Source of the DNA: UBA10347 sp905182135
GTDB lineage: Bacteria; Actinomycetota; Acidimicrobiia; Acidimicrobiales; UBA10347
Assembly: GCA_963925805.1 (NCBI GenBank)
Contig: CAWUSE010000011.1
Span: 62,001 to 126,000, forward strand
Length of the DNA stretch: 64,000 nt
Reading direction: 5' to 3'
Shown here: in pieces, positions 35,463 through 45,379 of the stretch
Numbering within the stretch: the stretch's first letter is position 1
Layout: each line of letters starts with the position of its first letter
Made by a program: the position numbers and the translations under genes
The notes under the pieces: generated by a model
Database searches by the model: none
Seen by the model: only the letters and a program-made list of their open reading frames with translations
What the model was told of the DNA's origin: nothing

Positions 35463-35633
35463 GCGATGCGCTTCAGCGCACGTGCGAAAATCGGCGACGT
35501 GCTCATGGGCGTGTGCGGCACCGTAACATCGCTGCAGTCGCTCAGCCGCCGCAACGTTACCGGGATGGCACTAGGCGAAACTGAGAGCACCAAGCACATT
35601 TGAGTAGTCGTCAGTCCACAGTTTTGTGTCGCC

Positions 35634-37122
35634 TTAGATCAGCGCGAACCAGCCGGAATCCATCCACTCTCGTACTTCGCCATTGGGCGATATGACGATC
35701 CATGAAGACGGCACTGCGCCACCACTTGTGGCGTCCTCTGTCGGGAAGTAACGCTGCCCCCAGGCTTCGGCACCGGAAGGGGTTGCTGCACCAGCGAGCA
35801 ACGGCCACAGGTCGAAGTAGCGGTTTGAAACGTGCAGTAGCAGCGAGCCACCCAGAGCAAGTCGGTCGACGTAGACCTGCATCGCTTCAACCGTGAGTAT
35901 GTGTATCGGGATTGCGTCGCATCCGACGGCATCAATCACCAGCAGGTCAAACTGCATATCTGCCGTCGCTAAGCCATGGTGACCGTCTTCGACGAGGATC
36001 TCGACATCGGCTTTGGTCGTCGATAGATAGCTGAAGTACTGCGGATCTTGAGCTATGTCGACAATCAGTCGGTCGATTTCCCAGAACGTGTAGGTATCCC
36101 CAGTGCCTCCATAGACCCCAATGGTGCCAGCCTCAAGACCGACGATGCCGACGTTATCCGGCTCCATTATTGCGAAGACCTGGCCAACCGGACCTTCCTC
36201 GAAGTAGTACATGGTCGCTGGTAGAACACCGTCGTAGGCCAGCAGGTGGGTCCCGTGCATGGTGGTCCCCGATACGAACTCCCCTATGCCATCAGATTCG
36301 TCGGCGGTCTTGTAGACCCCCAAAGAACGAGCGATCCTGCAAGATCACGTCATTGTTCAGAAGTCGTGATGCGGGGATAGCAAGCAGCACGACCAACGCC
36401 AGGGTCGTTCCTGCTGGCCCGTGCGAAACGAACAACAATGACCCATTGCAATCATCCACCAGAGAAATTGGGCAGCAGCCATGCTCAAGCCGAGCAGGAC
36501 AGCAGCCAAACCGGCGTGCACGAGTTTCGTCACGCCACTCGAGACATGCCGCGGCTGAAAGTAAGACCGCCCCGAACCACACAAGATTGGCAGTAATCGT
36601 TGTTCGAGTCGCCGATTCACTACCAAAGGCAATGATGAAGGTCGCCAAGTACAACAGAAGCGGGATTATCCACAGCAACGGGAACGGCGCAGTGTCGGTC
36701 GAGATAGGCACGGTGACGTCAGCGAGAACAGCGACTCAAGCACCAACGGGTAGCCGATTAGGGCCAACACGCTGCCGGCATTGCCAGCGGCATAGACAAA
36801 GTACGGGTCCGAGGCGCGTGGATGGCTCGTCAACGAGCCACATCTGCAGTGTTGGACTTGTTGTTGCGAGCGCAAAGAAAGCCAGCCCAACCATGACGGT
36901 AAGGATTAGCAACGCCCACGCGGCCGGGGCGCCGTCACTTGGCAGGCACCATCCATTAGGGATACCCAACGGCACTACGGCCAGCGGCAACAGAATCACG
37001 GCCGACTGCAAGATCAGATGCCGATGCACCGCCAGCCGCTGACTGCCGGCCACCTCCGTCTCAAGGTCTGGTGTGTTCCCTTCGATTGTTCCGGGCTTGC
37101 TCGGTGTTCTGCCAGGCGCCAT
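35634..37122 (-). pseudogene. Frameshifted MFS/spermidine-synthase-like fusion gene
   Basis: Read along the minus strand, pieces of one protein family appear in successive frames: membrane segment FALATTSPTLQMWL (to about 36825), then DPYFVYAAGNAGSVLALIGY (36809 on), then TDTAPFPLLWIIPLLLYLAT (from about 36700), then SHGPAGTTLALVV and DRSFFG, and finally a 229-codon frame (GVYKTADES..., FWEIDRLIVDIAQDPQYFSYL, DLLVIDAVGCDAIPIHILT, HVSNRYFDL). This order is that of fused membrane/spermidine-synthase-like proteins. Frame changes fall near 36820, 36712 and 36320, probably with others around 36530-36450, and about 60 or more residues seem missing at 36712. The methyltransferase-like half alone is open but has no independent start signal. 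Confidence 0.8.
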
Positions 37123-37321
37123 GAGAGACCATCTCTAAATTTGGCTGCACACCGTACAAGAACCCTTCGGCCGCAGATCAGCAGATTAAGTAGATAAGCG
37201 GGCTAACCAGCGGAGCAAGCGACGCAGGTCGCATCCAGGCCCGTTGTCCCCTGCCGTAGCTTCAGTACCGGGGCATCAGCGAGTATCTGATAGTGCAACT
37301 CCCTAAGAAGCACACAGTTGT

Positions 37322-37918
37322 TTAGCTATCCGGAGGTGGTGGCGTGCGACCCAAGAGCGCCAGCAGCCGGTCGCTAGCCGAACCGGACGATGGCGTCGAC
37401 GGCGCTGCGAAGAATTCACTGCCGGCGATCTGACCAGCCATCGGCTGCCAGAAATCAAGGAGCCACTCGGCGAAACGGTCCTGGATCCCAACAGGACGTC
37501 CGACAGCGACCTGTAGATCCCACGCATGCACGACATTGTCAGTGATGCGATAGCCGAATAGCTGTCTGCCCTCAACGGTGCCCATATCGAGATCGAACTT
37601 CGTGTCTCTCACGCCTGGCACTCGGGCTGCATCGATGGCCCGTAAGGCTGTACCACGCCATGCCGCTAGAGGACTCGGGCCGAGTAGCTCAACGCTTAGC
37701 TCGCTCTGGGTTGCCGATGTGTTGCCTTCGAGCACGGACGACAGATGTGCCTCACCCAACACCACATGAGCGACGACCTCTTTCACGTTCCACTCGGTGG
37801 AAGGTGTGGGCAGGTCCCATTCGTGATCGGCGATGTCGCGCACTGCATTGCCGAACACAGCGAGAGCATCGACATAGAGCGGTACTACATCTTCGTCGGC
37901 GTTGTTGATATCGTTCAT
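37322..37918 (-). CDS. TIGR03086-type DinB/maleylpyruvate isomerase-fold protein
   Basis: 198 residues. The helical DinB-like bundle has WDLPTPSTEWNVKEVVAHVVLGE (a metal-site His as in mycothiol-dependent isomerases), the central GRQLFGYRITDNVVHAWDLQVAVGRP and a C-terminal FFAAP segment, matching the actinobacterial TIGR03086 group. Members are presumed thiol-dependent or metal-binding enzymes of unknown reaction. The ATG at 37918 overlaps the guaA stop in an ATGA junction, so translation is coupled to GMP synthase. Confidence 0.8.
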   Translation of the reverse strand: MNDINNADEDVVPLYVDALAVFGNAVRDIADHEWDLPTPSTEWNVKEVVAHVVLGEAHLSSVLEGNTSATQSELSVELLGPSPLAAWRGTALRAIDAARVPGVRDTKFDLDMGTVEGRQLFGYRITDNVVHAWDLQVAVGRPVGIQDRFAEWLLDFWQPMAGQIAGSEFFAAPSTPSSGSASDRLLALLGRTPPPPDS

Positions 37919-39450
37919 TCCCACTCGATTGTGCCTGGCGGCTTCGACGTAATGTCGTATGCCACGCGGTTCACGCCGTCGACCTCGTTGATGACTCGGC
38001 TCGAGATCGTCTCGAGCACGTCGTACGGGATACGTGCCCAGTCGGCAGTCATGACGTCTTCGCTGGTCACGGCTCGCACTATGATCGGGTAGCCATAGGT
38101 GCGCTCGTCACCCATAACACCCACGCTGCGAATATCGGGCAGCACCGCGAACGATTGGAAAATTTCGCGCTCCAGGCCCGCCTCACGAAGTACTTCGCGA
38201 ACAATGAAGTCAGCCTCTTGCAACACAGCGACCTTGTCGGGTGTGACCTCGCCAATGATGCGGACGCCAAGGCCCGGACCAGGGAACGGCTGACGCCACA
38301 CGACCTCGTCGGGCAGGCCGAGTTCTGCGCCTACCTTGCGGACTTCGTCCTTAAACAACGTGCGCAGCGGTTCGACGAGTTCAAATTCCATGTCGTCAGG
38401 CAGGCCACCAACATTGTGATGGCTCTTGATCGTGGACCCGTGTTTACTACCGGACTCGATCACGTCGGGGTACAAGGTGCCCTGGACCAGAAAGTCAGCG
38501 TCTTGAATGCCACCTTTGGCTTTCTCGAAGACACGAATAAACGTCTCACCTATTGCCTTGCGTTTGGCTTCGGGCTCAGTTAGGCCAGCCAGCTTCTCGA
38601 AGAATTCGTCTGCGGCACGAACATGGATGAGTTCTATGCCCTGAGTCTTCTGGAATGTCTCGACGACCTGGTCGCTTTCGTTCTTACGCATAAGGCCGGT
38701 GTCAACATAAACACACGTGAGTTGCGAACCAATGGCCTTATGCACCAGCGCTGCAGCCACAGCCGAATCGACGCCGCCAGAAAGGCCACAGATCGCACGA
38801 CCAGCGCCGACCTGAGAGCGAATGGCTTCAACTTGCTCGTCGATGATGTTTGTCATCGTCCACGAGCGGTCGACACCTGAGTCATCGAGCCAACCCTCAA
38901 TCACCGACTGTCCGTGGGCGGTGTGTGAAACCTCCGGGTGATACTGCACCCCGCAAATGAGATCGCTCTCGAATGCAGCGACAGGGGCGTTTGCGGTCGA
39001 AGCCGTCGTAGTGAAACCTTCGGGGATCTCACTGATGCAGTCGAAATGGCTCATCCATACCGACTGCTCTGCCGGCTGGTCAACAAGTAGTCGGCCATGA
39101 CCGTTGAGGGTCAGCTCGGTACGGCCATATTCGCCGGCTTCGTAGCGGCTAACAGTGCCCCCAAGCTGCTTTGCTATCAGTTGAGCGCCATAACAGATGC
39201 CGAGAATTGGAATACCCAGGTCATACACACCCGGGTCGACAGCGGGTGCACCGTCGATATTGACCGATGCCGGGCCGCCACTGAAAATGATGGCCGCCGG
39301 TTCAAGCGCGGCGAATTCAGCGGCGGTCAGCTCATTGGAGACGATCTCGCTGTACGCGCATGCCTCTCGAACGCGACGAGCAATCAACTGGGCGTATTGC
39401 GCCCCGAAATCGACAACGAGAACAGCACCGGTTCCTACATGTTCAGTCAT
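37915..39450 (-). CDS. guaA: GMP synthase (glutamine-hydrolysing)
   Basis: 511 residues. The class I amidotransferase domain has the nucleophile C86 in GICYGAQL and the His-Glu pair in QYHPEVSHT. The ATP pyrophosphatase domain has the PP-loop GLSGGVDSAVAA, and the dimerisation domain has QPFPGPGLGVRIIGEVT, ending DITSKPPGTIEWE. It converts XMP to GMP. It lies 17 nt after the guaB3-type gene, making a guanine-nucleotide operon with the TIGR03086 gene. Confidence 0.97.
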   Translation of the reverse strand: MTEHVGTGAVLVVDFGAQYAQLIARRVREACAYSEIVSNELTAAEFAALEPAAIIFSGGPASVNIDGAPAVDPGVYDLGIPILGICYGAQLIAKQLGGTVSRYEAGEYGRTELTLNGHGRLLVDQPAEQSVWMSHFDCISEIPEGFTTTASTANAPVAAFESDLICGVQYHPEVSHTAHGQSVIEGWLDDSGVDRSWTMTNIIDEQVEAIRSQVGAGRAICGLSGGVDSAVAAALVHKAIGSQLTCVYVDTGLMRKNESDQVVETFQKTQGIELIHVRAADEFFEKLAGLTEPEAKRKAIGETFIRVFEKAKGGIQDADFLVQGTLYPDVIESGSKHGSTIKSHHNVGGLPDDMEFELVEPLRTLFKDEVRKVGAELGLPDEVVWRQPFPGPGLGVRIIGEVTPDKVAVLQEADFIVREVLREAGLEREIFQSFAVLPDIRSVGVMGDERTYGYPIIVRAVTSEDVMTADWARIPYDVLETISSRVINEVDGVNRVAYDITSKPPGTIEWE

Positions 39451-39467
39451 GAGTTGAGATCGCGCTT

Positions 39468-40631
39468 TTAGCGGCCCATGCCGACAGATTGCGCCTTTTG
39501 CAGGCTTTTACCCTCGGTCTGTAGCGCCGGGGCGACCATAAGTTCAGCCTTCTGGAACTCTTTCAAATTCAGGTGACCTGTCGTGGCCATCGATGTACGC
39601 AGGCCACCCATCAGGTTGACACGGCCATCGTTTTCACGGGCCGGGCCGATCAGAATTTCTTCGAGCGTGCCCCGAACCGGCGTTTGCACACGTGCACCGC
39701 GAGGGAGCGTGGGGTGGAACGTGGCCATCCCCCAGTGGTAACCGCGTCCGGGGGCTTCCTCGGCGGCTGCGAGTGGCGAGCCAATCATGACTGCGTCTGC
39801 CCCACATACGATTGCCTTGGCGATGTCGCCGCCAGTTGCCATGCCACCGTCGGCGATCACGTGGGCGTAAACCCCAGTTTCATCAAGGTGCCGCATACGA
39901 GCAGCGCGGGCGTCGGCGATGGCAGTTGCTTGAGGCACACCAATGCCGAGTACTCCACGCGTGGTGCATGCATGACCAGGGCCGACCCCGACCAGCACAC
40001 CAGCAGCACCGGCACGCATCAGGTGCAGAGCTGCGTCATAACTGGCACAGCCTCCAACGATTGCGGGAATGGGTAGGTCACGGATGACTTGCTTGAGATT
40101 TAGTGGTTCGTGGTTCTTCGACTTGTGTTCGGCGGTCACGACCGTGCCCTGAATGACTAGGACGTCGAGCTCGGCCTTCAACACTTCGTCGAGATACATG
40201 GTGGTGCGCTGGGGCGTCAGTGACCCAGCTGCTACGACACCGGCAGACTTGATCTCGCGAATGCGCTGACCGATCAACTCGGGCTTGATTGGCTCGAGGT
40301 AGATCTCCTGCATACGCAAGGTCGCCTTTTCCGGCGGCAGTGAAGCAATCTCGTTAAAGATGGCTTCGGTGTCCTCGTAACGAGTCCACAATCCCTCGAG
40401 GTTGAGGACGGCTAGCCCGCCCAGCTTGCCAATAGCGACGGCGCTGTCGGGGCTGACCACGCCGTCCATAGCCGAAGCCATGACGGGAAGGTCAAACCGG
40501 TAGGCGTCGATCTCCCAGGTGAGGTCGACATCCTCTGGGTCTCGAGTGCGCCGACTCGGCACGATTGCAACGTCGTCAAACCCGTAGGCTCGACGACCCG
40601 ACTTGCCCAAACCAATGTCGATTTGCACCAT
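39468..40631 (-). CDS. guaB3: GuaB3 family IMP dehydrogenase-related protein
   Basis: 387 residues of IMP dehydrogenase TIM-barrel fold without the CBS domains. YGFDDVAIVPSRRTRDPEDVDLTW, PVMASAMDGVVSP and the active-site loop GVGPGHACTTRGVLGIGVPQ are typical of the GuaB3 subfamily, which is widespread in actinobacteria beside guaB2. IMP dehydrogenase activity has been uncertain for several members; here the gene is directly upstream of guaA. The ATG is preceded by AGGTGA. Confidence 0.92.
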   Translation of the reverse strand: MVQIDIGLGKSGRRAYGFDDVAIVPSRRTRDPEDVDLTWEIDAYRFDLPVMASAMDGVVSPDSAVAIGKLGGLAVLNLEGLWTRYEDTEAIFNEIASLPPEKATLRMQEIYLEPIKPELIGQRIREIKSAGVVAAGSLTPQRTTMYLDEVLKAELDVLVIQGTVVTAEHKSKNHEPLNLKQVIRDLPIPAIVGGCASYDAALHLMRAGAAGVLVGVGPGHACTTRGVLGIGVPQATAIADARAARMRHLDETGVYAHVIADGGMATGGDIAKAIVCGADAVMIGSPLAAAEEAPGRGYHWGMATFHPTLPRGARVQTPVRGTLEEILIGPARENDGRVNLMGGLRTSMATTGHLNLKEFQKAELMVAPALQTEGKSLQKAQSVGMGR

Positions 40632-40860
40632 GGAAAATCACCTGCTCATGCGCTAAAACATGACTCTACACACACCACTTCCACACTGGCGTGGACCAAT
40701 GCTCTCGACGTTGCAAGTTCTGACAACACCAGCCCCCTGATCACCTAAAACCACTCTGACCACATGTAACGGGACTCAATCTGCGTGTAGCAGCGGCGGA
40801 AGCACGCAGCTTGACAGAGCGGTACTGCACATCAGGTCACGACGAGAATCGCCACGGCGA

Positions 40861-40872
40861 TACGATCGGCTC
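40861..40872 (+). promoter_or_regulatory. Leaderless -10 box of the hydroxyacid dehydrogenase gene
   Basis: TACGAT (40861-40866), spacer CGGCTC, then the GTG at 40873. Confidence 0.5.
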
Positions 40873-41781
40873 GTGATGCAACAAATCGCAGTCGAACCAG
40901 ATTGTTGGCGGCGCCCACGCCTTGTCGCCGCGGTTGAAGCCGCGGGAGCCCAGGTCGTTGCCCCAGACGAGGCCACGGCGTTGGTATGGGCTGACCCCCA
41001 AAACCCCGAGGCGTTTCCCCGCTTGTTGCATGCCCAGATTGATTGGGTGCAGCTGCCATATGCAGGGATCGATCCCTTTCTGCACATGCTCGACAACGAC
41101 AGGATTTGGACATGCGGCAAGGGCGTCTACGCCCAACCAGTTGCCGAGGCCGCCCTCGGAATGGTGCTTGCTGGATTCCGTCACTTAGCTGCATATGCAC
41201 GCGAGACCACATGGACAGCTCCGGTTGGTCAGAACCTGCATGGGGCTAATGTCGTCATCTTGGGTGGGGGCGGAATCACCGAAGAACTTGTACCGCTACT
41301 TGTGCCCTTCGGTTGCCATGTCACCGTCCTGCGTCGAACCCCCAATGCTTTCCCTGGAGCCGACAGCACTCGGACTCTCGCCGATCTTCATCGGGTGCTT
41401 CCTGGTGCCGATGCGGTCTTCATCGCTCTTGCGCTCACCCCCGAAACCCAGCATGTGATCAGCGCCCCAGAGTTGGCCTTGATGAAACAATCAGCGTGGA
41501 TCGTCAACGTCGCCCGAGGCGGCCATATCGACACCTCTGCATTGGTTTCTGCGCTTCGGAATGAGTCGATCGGCGGCGCTGCGCTCGACGTCACCGAACC
41601 AGAGCCCCTTCCTGAGGGCCATCCGTTGTGGGCTCTTCCAAACTGCCTAATTACGCCCCACGTCGCCAACACACCGGAGATGGGACTAGAGCTGTTGGCC
41701 CGCCGCGTTACCAGCAATGTCGAACGATATTTGACGGGCCAAGACCTGCTCGGCCCAGTCGACACACGCGCCGGATACTGA
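40873..41781 (+). CDS. D-2-hydroxyacid dehydrogenase family protein
   Basis: 302 residues. The NAD(P)-binding glycine motif is VILGGGGITEELVPLL; the catalytic residues appear as Arg in NVARGGHIDTSAL, Glu in LDVTEPEPLPEGHPLW and His in LITPHVANTPEMG. This matches the short GhrA/GhrB-like reductases of glyoxylate or hydroxypyruvate, though other 2-oxoacids are possible. The GTG at 40873 is followed directly by an ATG; the promoter box favours the GTG. Confidence 0.88.
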   Translation: MMQQIAVEPDCWRRPRLVAAVEAAGAQVVAPDEATALVWADPQNPEAFPRLLHAQIDWVQLPYAGIDPFLHMLDNDRIWTCGKGVYAQPVAEAALGMVLAGFRHLAAYARETTWTAPVGQNLHGANVVILGGGGITEELVPLLVPFGCHVTVLRRTPNAFPGADSTRTLADLHRVLPGADAVFIALALTPETQHVISAPELALMKQSAWIVNVARGGHIDTSALVSALRNESIGGAALDVTEPEPLPEGHPLWALPNCLITPHVANTPEMGLELLARRVTSNVERYLTGQDLLGPVDTRAGY

Positions 41782-41810
41782 ACAAGCTGTCGCAGCGGCC
41801 TTCCGTTCTC

Positions 41811-41822
41811 TAAAGTGACGCT
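41811..41822 (+). promoter_or_regulatory. Leaderless -10 box of the lipoprotein gene
   Basis: TAAAGT (41811-41816), spacer GACGCT, then the ATG at 41823. Confidence 0.55.
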
Positions 41823-42608
41823 ATGACACAGGCAAGACGACATTGGCGCACAGCATTAGTCGGACTGTTGATAACGGTCGTTGCCCCAGCATGCGTGGTC
41901 GACAATCCAGGCATTGAGGACACTGGGCAAGCCCTCGACCCGGCAGCGACGACACAGCCGACTGCTGTTGCACCAAGGTTCGAGCCAACCGTCGAGGCTG
42001 CCCAACCAACAGCTACCGCCCCACCCTCCGTTGCGCCCACCGCTACATCTGCGCCACTAGGACCGCTAGCGCTTCCGACGGCTGCGCCTGAAGCCGACCA
42101 GCAACCGACGCCGGTAGAACCAGGGCTGGTGGTCGTACCTGTCCGCGGAGCACGTTTCATGCTCGCCCAAACTCGCCCCATACTGCAGCTCGGAGGACAC
42201 ACGCTGATTTATGTCGACGACGAACGCACCGCTGAGGTTGATATTTTCATCCCTGCAGCTACGGGCCGCGGCAGGGTCATCGACAGCTACGACGAGCTGA
42301 TCCTCTATCTCCAGACCGCCCCAGATTTTGCCGGCCTGGAGGAGCTCAGACCTGTATCCATCGCGGGGTTCCCAACTCGAGTGTTCGAGGGAACTGCAGA
42401 TAGCCCCGACCGAGCATTTATCACTGACATCGCTGCATTGGAAAACGACCAGCTCGGCTGGTTTCCGTCCGAACGCATGCGGCTGTGGGCCATCGACCAC
42501 CCTGACGGCCCAGTGATCGTGTCGGCAGAGAGTCTTGACAACCCTGATCGCTACAGCGACGCGGTGCGGCTGGCGACCGGGATTCTCAGCACTATTGATT
42601 TCGACTGA
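41823..42608 (+). CDS. Secreted lipoprotein of unknown function
   Basis: 261 residues. A signal peptide ends in the lipobox APAC with the modified Cys at 24. A Thr/Pro/Ala-rich flexible spacer (about 35-105) leads to a C-terminal domain of about 150 residues (VPVRGARFMLAQTRPILQL, DELILYLQTAPDFAGLEELRPVSIAGFPTRVFEG) that I do not recognise. It is probably anchored to the outer face of the cytoplasmic membrane. The preceding dehydrogenase gene ends 41 bp away but this gene has its own box. Confidence 0.7.
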   Translation: MTQARRHWRTALVGLLITVVAPACVVDNPGIEDTGQALDPAATTQPTAVAPRFEPTVEAAQPTATAPPSVAPTATSAPLGPLALPTAAPEADQQPTPVEPGLVVVPVRGARFMLAQTRPILQLGGHTLIYVDDERTAEVDIFIPAATGRGRVIDSYDELILYLQTAPDFAGLEELRPVSIAGFPTRVFEGTADSPDRAFITDIAALENDQLGWFPSERMRLWAIDHPDGPVIVSAESLDNPDRYSDAVRLATGILSTIDFD

Positions 42609-42679
42609 GCAGGAATCAGCAACCGCTGTCTTAGCGCCAGCCGCCACCAGTGAAACTACCTGCCTCGATAGCTCAACGA

Positions 42680-42820
42680 ATGTTTCGAACGAACGTGGAC
42701 TCGGTCGCCGTCACTAACGAATCGGTTGTCGAACCCGACTCGCAAGAAACGTTCGAGGCACCTGACATGATGCTGATAGCGCTCGAACACATACGAGATT
42801 GTCTACGACTGATCTATTAG
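42680..42820 (+). CDS. Candidate 46-residue acidic small ORF
   Basis: ATG at 42680 to TAG at 42818-42820. The product is acidic in the first half (MFRTNVDSVAVTNESVVEPD) and ends in an amphipathic helix-like MMLIALEHIRDCLRLIY. CGATAGCT lies 6 nt before the ATG but is not a perfect TANNNT. Its stop interlocks with the stop of the convergent tryptophan dioxygenase gene. Weak evidence. Confidence 0.22.
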   Translation: MFRTNVDSVAVTNESVVEPDSQETFEAPDMMLIALEHIRDCLRLIY

Positions 42821-43596
42821 AACTGGCTACGCACCGCCCACAAGTCGGGGAAGCACTGCCGGAAGAGCGTGCCCATGAGATAGTCCACGCCTGTGCTGCC
42901 CCCCGTGCCCATACGAGTACCGATGGTGCGTTGCACCATCATCACGTGCCGGTATCGCCACTCTTGTAGTGCCTCGTCCAAGTCGGTCAACGCTTCACAC
43001 AGGCTGAGAAGGCGCACATCGTTCTTGTAGGCGCCCACGATCACGGCTTGCACAGCGAGGTCCGGTTCAAGCGCAGCCTTGTGATCCCGCTTAGTCGCCG
43101 AGTCGGGCATGACGTGGCCGTTACGATGCAGGTAACCCACGAACGCATCCCAGAGAGTCGGCCCTTCGATGCGCTTCATCAGACGAGCGTGCTCCTCGAC
43201 ATTGCCAGCAAACCATTCGGGATCAAAGGTGTCAGTGATCCCTAGCAGACATTCCAGCTCGCGAAACTGCACAGACTGGAAGCCGCTACTCTCATCTAGA
43301 AAACGCCGGAACGACAAGAATTCAAGCGGCGTCATTGTTTCCAGGATGTCGATTTGTCCGACCATCGTCTTAAAGATGTGGCGCACCCGTCGCAGCTGGT
43401 GTCCGCCCCGAGCCAGAGCATCACTGTTCAGATGGTCGACCAGACGATCAAGCTCGTGCAAGATCTGCTTGAACCACAGTTCGTAGACCTGGTGGATCAC
43501 GATAAACAACATCTCGTCATGTTCTTCTGGCTCGCTACGGGGATCTTGCAGCTTGAGTAGCTCGTCGATCTTTAGATACTCGCCATAGGTGGTCAC
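42817..43596 (-). CDS. kynA: Tryptophan 2,3-dioxygenase
   Basis: 259 residues. HQVYELWFKQILHELDRL (distal haem-pocket region) and FLSFRRFLDESSGFQSVQFRELE are diagnostic, as is the C-terminal RHVMMVQRTIGTRMGTGG with the proximal haem histidine and the GTGGSTGVDYL substrate loop. It opens the indole ring of tryptophan to give N-formylkynurenine. The GTG at 43596 is chosen because a TANNNT box lies exactly 6 nt before it; earlier ATGs at 43617 and 43629 lack signals. No kynureninase or formamidase gene is adjacent. Confidence 0.95.
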   Translation of the reverse strand: MTTYGEYLKIDELLKLQDPRSEPEEHDEMLFIVIHQVYELWFKQILHELDRLVDHLNSDALARGGHQLRRVRHIFKTMVGQIDILETMTPLEFLSFRRFLDESSGFQSVQFRELECLLGITDTFDPEWFAGNVEEHARLMKRIEGPTLWDAFVGYLHRNGHVMPDSATKRDHKAALEPDLAVQAVIVGAYKNDVRLLSLCEALTDLDEALQEWRYRHVMMVQRTIGTRMGTGGSTGVDYLMGTLFRQCFPDLWAVRSQF

Positions 43597-43608
43597 GCTG
43601 CGATCGTA
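43597..43608 (-). promoter_or_regulatory. Leaderless -10 box of kynA
   Basis: TACGAT (43608-43603 on the minus strand), spacer CGCAGC, then the GTG at 43596. It decides the start codon. Confidence 0.55.
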
Positions 43609-44467
43609 ACCGCGCATCCAGAGCAACATCTCTGGGGCAGACCCTCTGCTCGTACAACAACTTATGAGGAGCCAGAACCTTGGCGTCCGCAGTTCGGCGA
43701 GCTAGAAAATACTGTTTGAGCCGTGGCCGACGCTATGTCGATGGCGTCCAACATTGGGCACGGGTTCCTCAACGGTCTCCCCTGTGCCGAACCGACTACG
43801 ACGGCGCCAACCAGCCGTTTGTCCAGACCAAAGATCTCTTCACCGCTTCAAACGGTGTCCCTTTCGGTTCGCTGGCCAGACTCAGCCCATGGTGAACACT
43901 CCAACCAAGGCGAAATTCACAAGTGCCTGCCCACTCATGCGGTTACCGCCATCAGCTTTGCTCAACCGAAGAGTTGCTTTCGTAACCGAAACTGTGGCTT
44001 GAGCAGTGTTGTGAGGGAACGTGTGAGCGCTCCGGTGAATTGGATATAGCCCGTGCCATAAACCTCGATCGACCCGACAGCGGCACCGACCTCGCCTCCC
44101 TCCTTTGACTCCGTCTTGTCCAGGCGAGTCTGGTTGCTCTCATGCTGCTCGACATCAAGGGTTGCCACCACGATCGTCGACTTAGTGGATCGTTACCGCC
44201 GACTAGAGCGAACCAGGGTCTTCGACGTCGTGGATCAGGCTCGTCGTGCGGGCGTCCCTAGTTCGATGAAGCCCGAGAGCTGGTCCTAAAACTTCTCTGA
44301 CAAGCGCTTGCTCACCATCAGATCACCCTCAATGCGGTGAACCTGCGCATGAAAGATCGCAGTTACATGCTCTATAGGGTCGGCTACCGGCCGAAAGACC
44401 CATCGGTTAAGAGCAACATTTCTCAATTTCCCAGCACAGAAACCGCGGCTCTGCCATTGTTTTGGCT
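43609..44467. other. About 860 bp without a recognisable gene
   Basis: Frames up to 108 codons are open on the plus strand (43723-44049) but their composition (Ser, Arg, Pro, Cys) looks non-coding. On the minus strand short protein-like runs occur, such as KGTPFEAVKRSLVWTNGWL around 43890-43820, interrupted by stops, so a decayed gene is possible. No RNA gene or terminator was identified. The right end should contain the promoter of the methyltransferase gene. Confidence 0.35.
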
Positions 44468-45379
44468 ATGGAAGCAATCTCCTCTTCGCTCAACGAGCGT
44501 TTGTCGCTCGGAAAAGTAATCCTCATCGATGGGGCGACCGGCACCGATATCGAGCGACGCGGCGTTCCCATGGTCGAAAACGCTTGGTGTGGCGTTAGCG
44601 CTCTCACCCATGGCCATGACGTTCGAGCTGTACATCGCGCTCACATCGATGCCGGCGCTGAGCTAGTTATAGCGAACACCTATGCGTCCAGCCGTCATCT
44701 CTTGGCACGGGCTGGCCATGAGGAAAGCTTCGAGGAGATCAACCGTGCGGCAGTCGAGCTGGCAATCCAGGCTCGAACCGACGCGGGACGCCCCGACGTA
44801 CTGGTCGCCGGATCCATGTCGACCACCCGCCAGGGCGGCCCTTATGCCGACGTTGAGATGGCCCGCTCCAACTTTGCCGAACAGGCGAGGATCCTGGCTA
44901 ATGCTGGCGCAGACATCATCTTGCTCGAAATGATGCGCGATATAGAACAGACCGAGGTCTGTTTGGATGCCGCCTATGCGACCGGCCTGCCGGTCTGGTT
45001 GGGGATCTCATGTGTGCTCAGAGATGATGAACCATGGATGATCGACGGGCTGATCCGGCTTGATGATTTCATGCACCGATTTGCGGACGAGCCTGTCGAG
45101 GCGATTGCCATCATGCATACCGAAACCAGAGATATTGATGCCTGCCTCGACATCATGCAGCAGCGCTGGCACGGCCCGATTGGGGTATATGCCCAGAGCG
45201 GCGACTTCCAACCACCGGTGTGGGTATTCATTGACATGATCTCGACTCAAGACTATGCCGACGCCTGTATCGGCTGGATAGACCGAGGTGTGCAGATCAT
45301 TGGCGGTTGTTGTGGCATCGGCCATGAACATATTGCCTATCTGCGCCCTCGTATCGACGCGGCCAACGCCGCCAACTAA
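44468..45379 (+). CDS. Homocysteine S-methyltransferase family protein
   Basis: 303 residues of Pfam S-methyl_trans TIM barrel. ILIDGATGTDIERRGVP opens it, then ANTYASSRHLL and INRAAVELAIQAR. The zinc-binding cysteines appear in LGISCVLRDD and IIGGCCGIGHEHI. It transfers a methyl group, usually from S-methylmethionine or betaine, to homocysteine; a different thiol acceptor is possible. The ATG at 44468 is taken; a TTG two codons earlier is the alternative. Confidence 0.88.
   Translation: MEAISSSLNERLSLGKVILIDGATGTDIERRGVPMVENAWCGVSALTHGHDVRAVHRAHIDAGAELVIANTYASSRHLLARAGHEESFEEINRAAVELAIQARTDAGRPDVLVAGSMSTTRQGGPYADVEMARSNFAEQARILANAGADIILLEMMRDIEQTEVCLDAAYATGLPVWLGISCVLRDDEPWMIDGLIRLDDFMHRFADEPVEAIAIMHTETRDIDACLDIMQQRWHGPIGVYAQSGDFQPPVWVFIDMISTQDYADACIGWIDRGVQIIGGCCGIGHEHIAYLRPRIDAANAAN

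Noticed and set aside
43723..44049. 108-codon plus-strand frame with a TACTGT box 7 nt upstream
   Set aside because: The promoter-like box fits, but the protein composition is not protein-like and no motif is seen.
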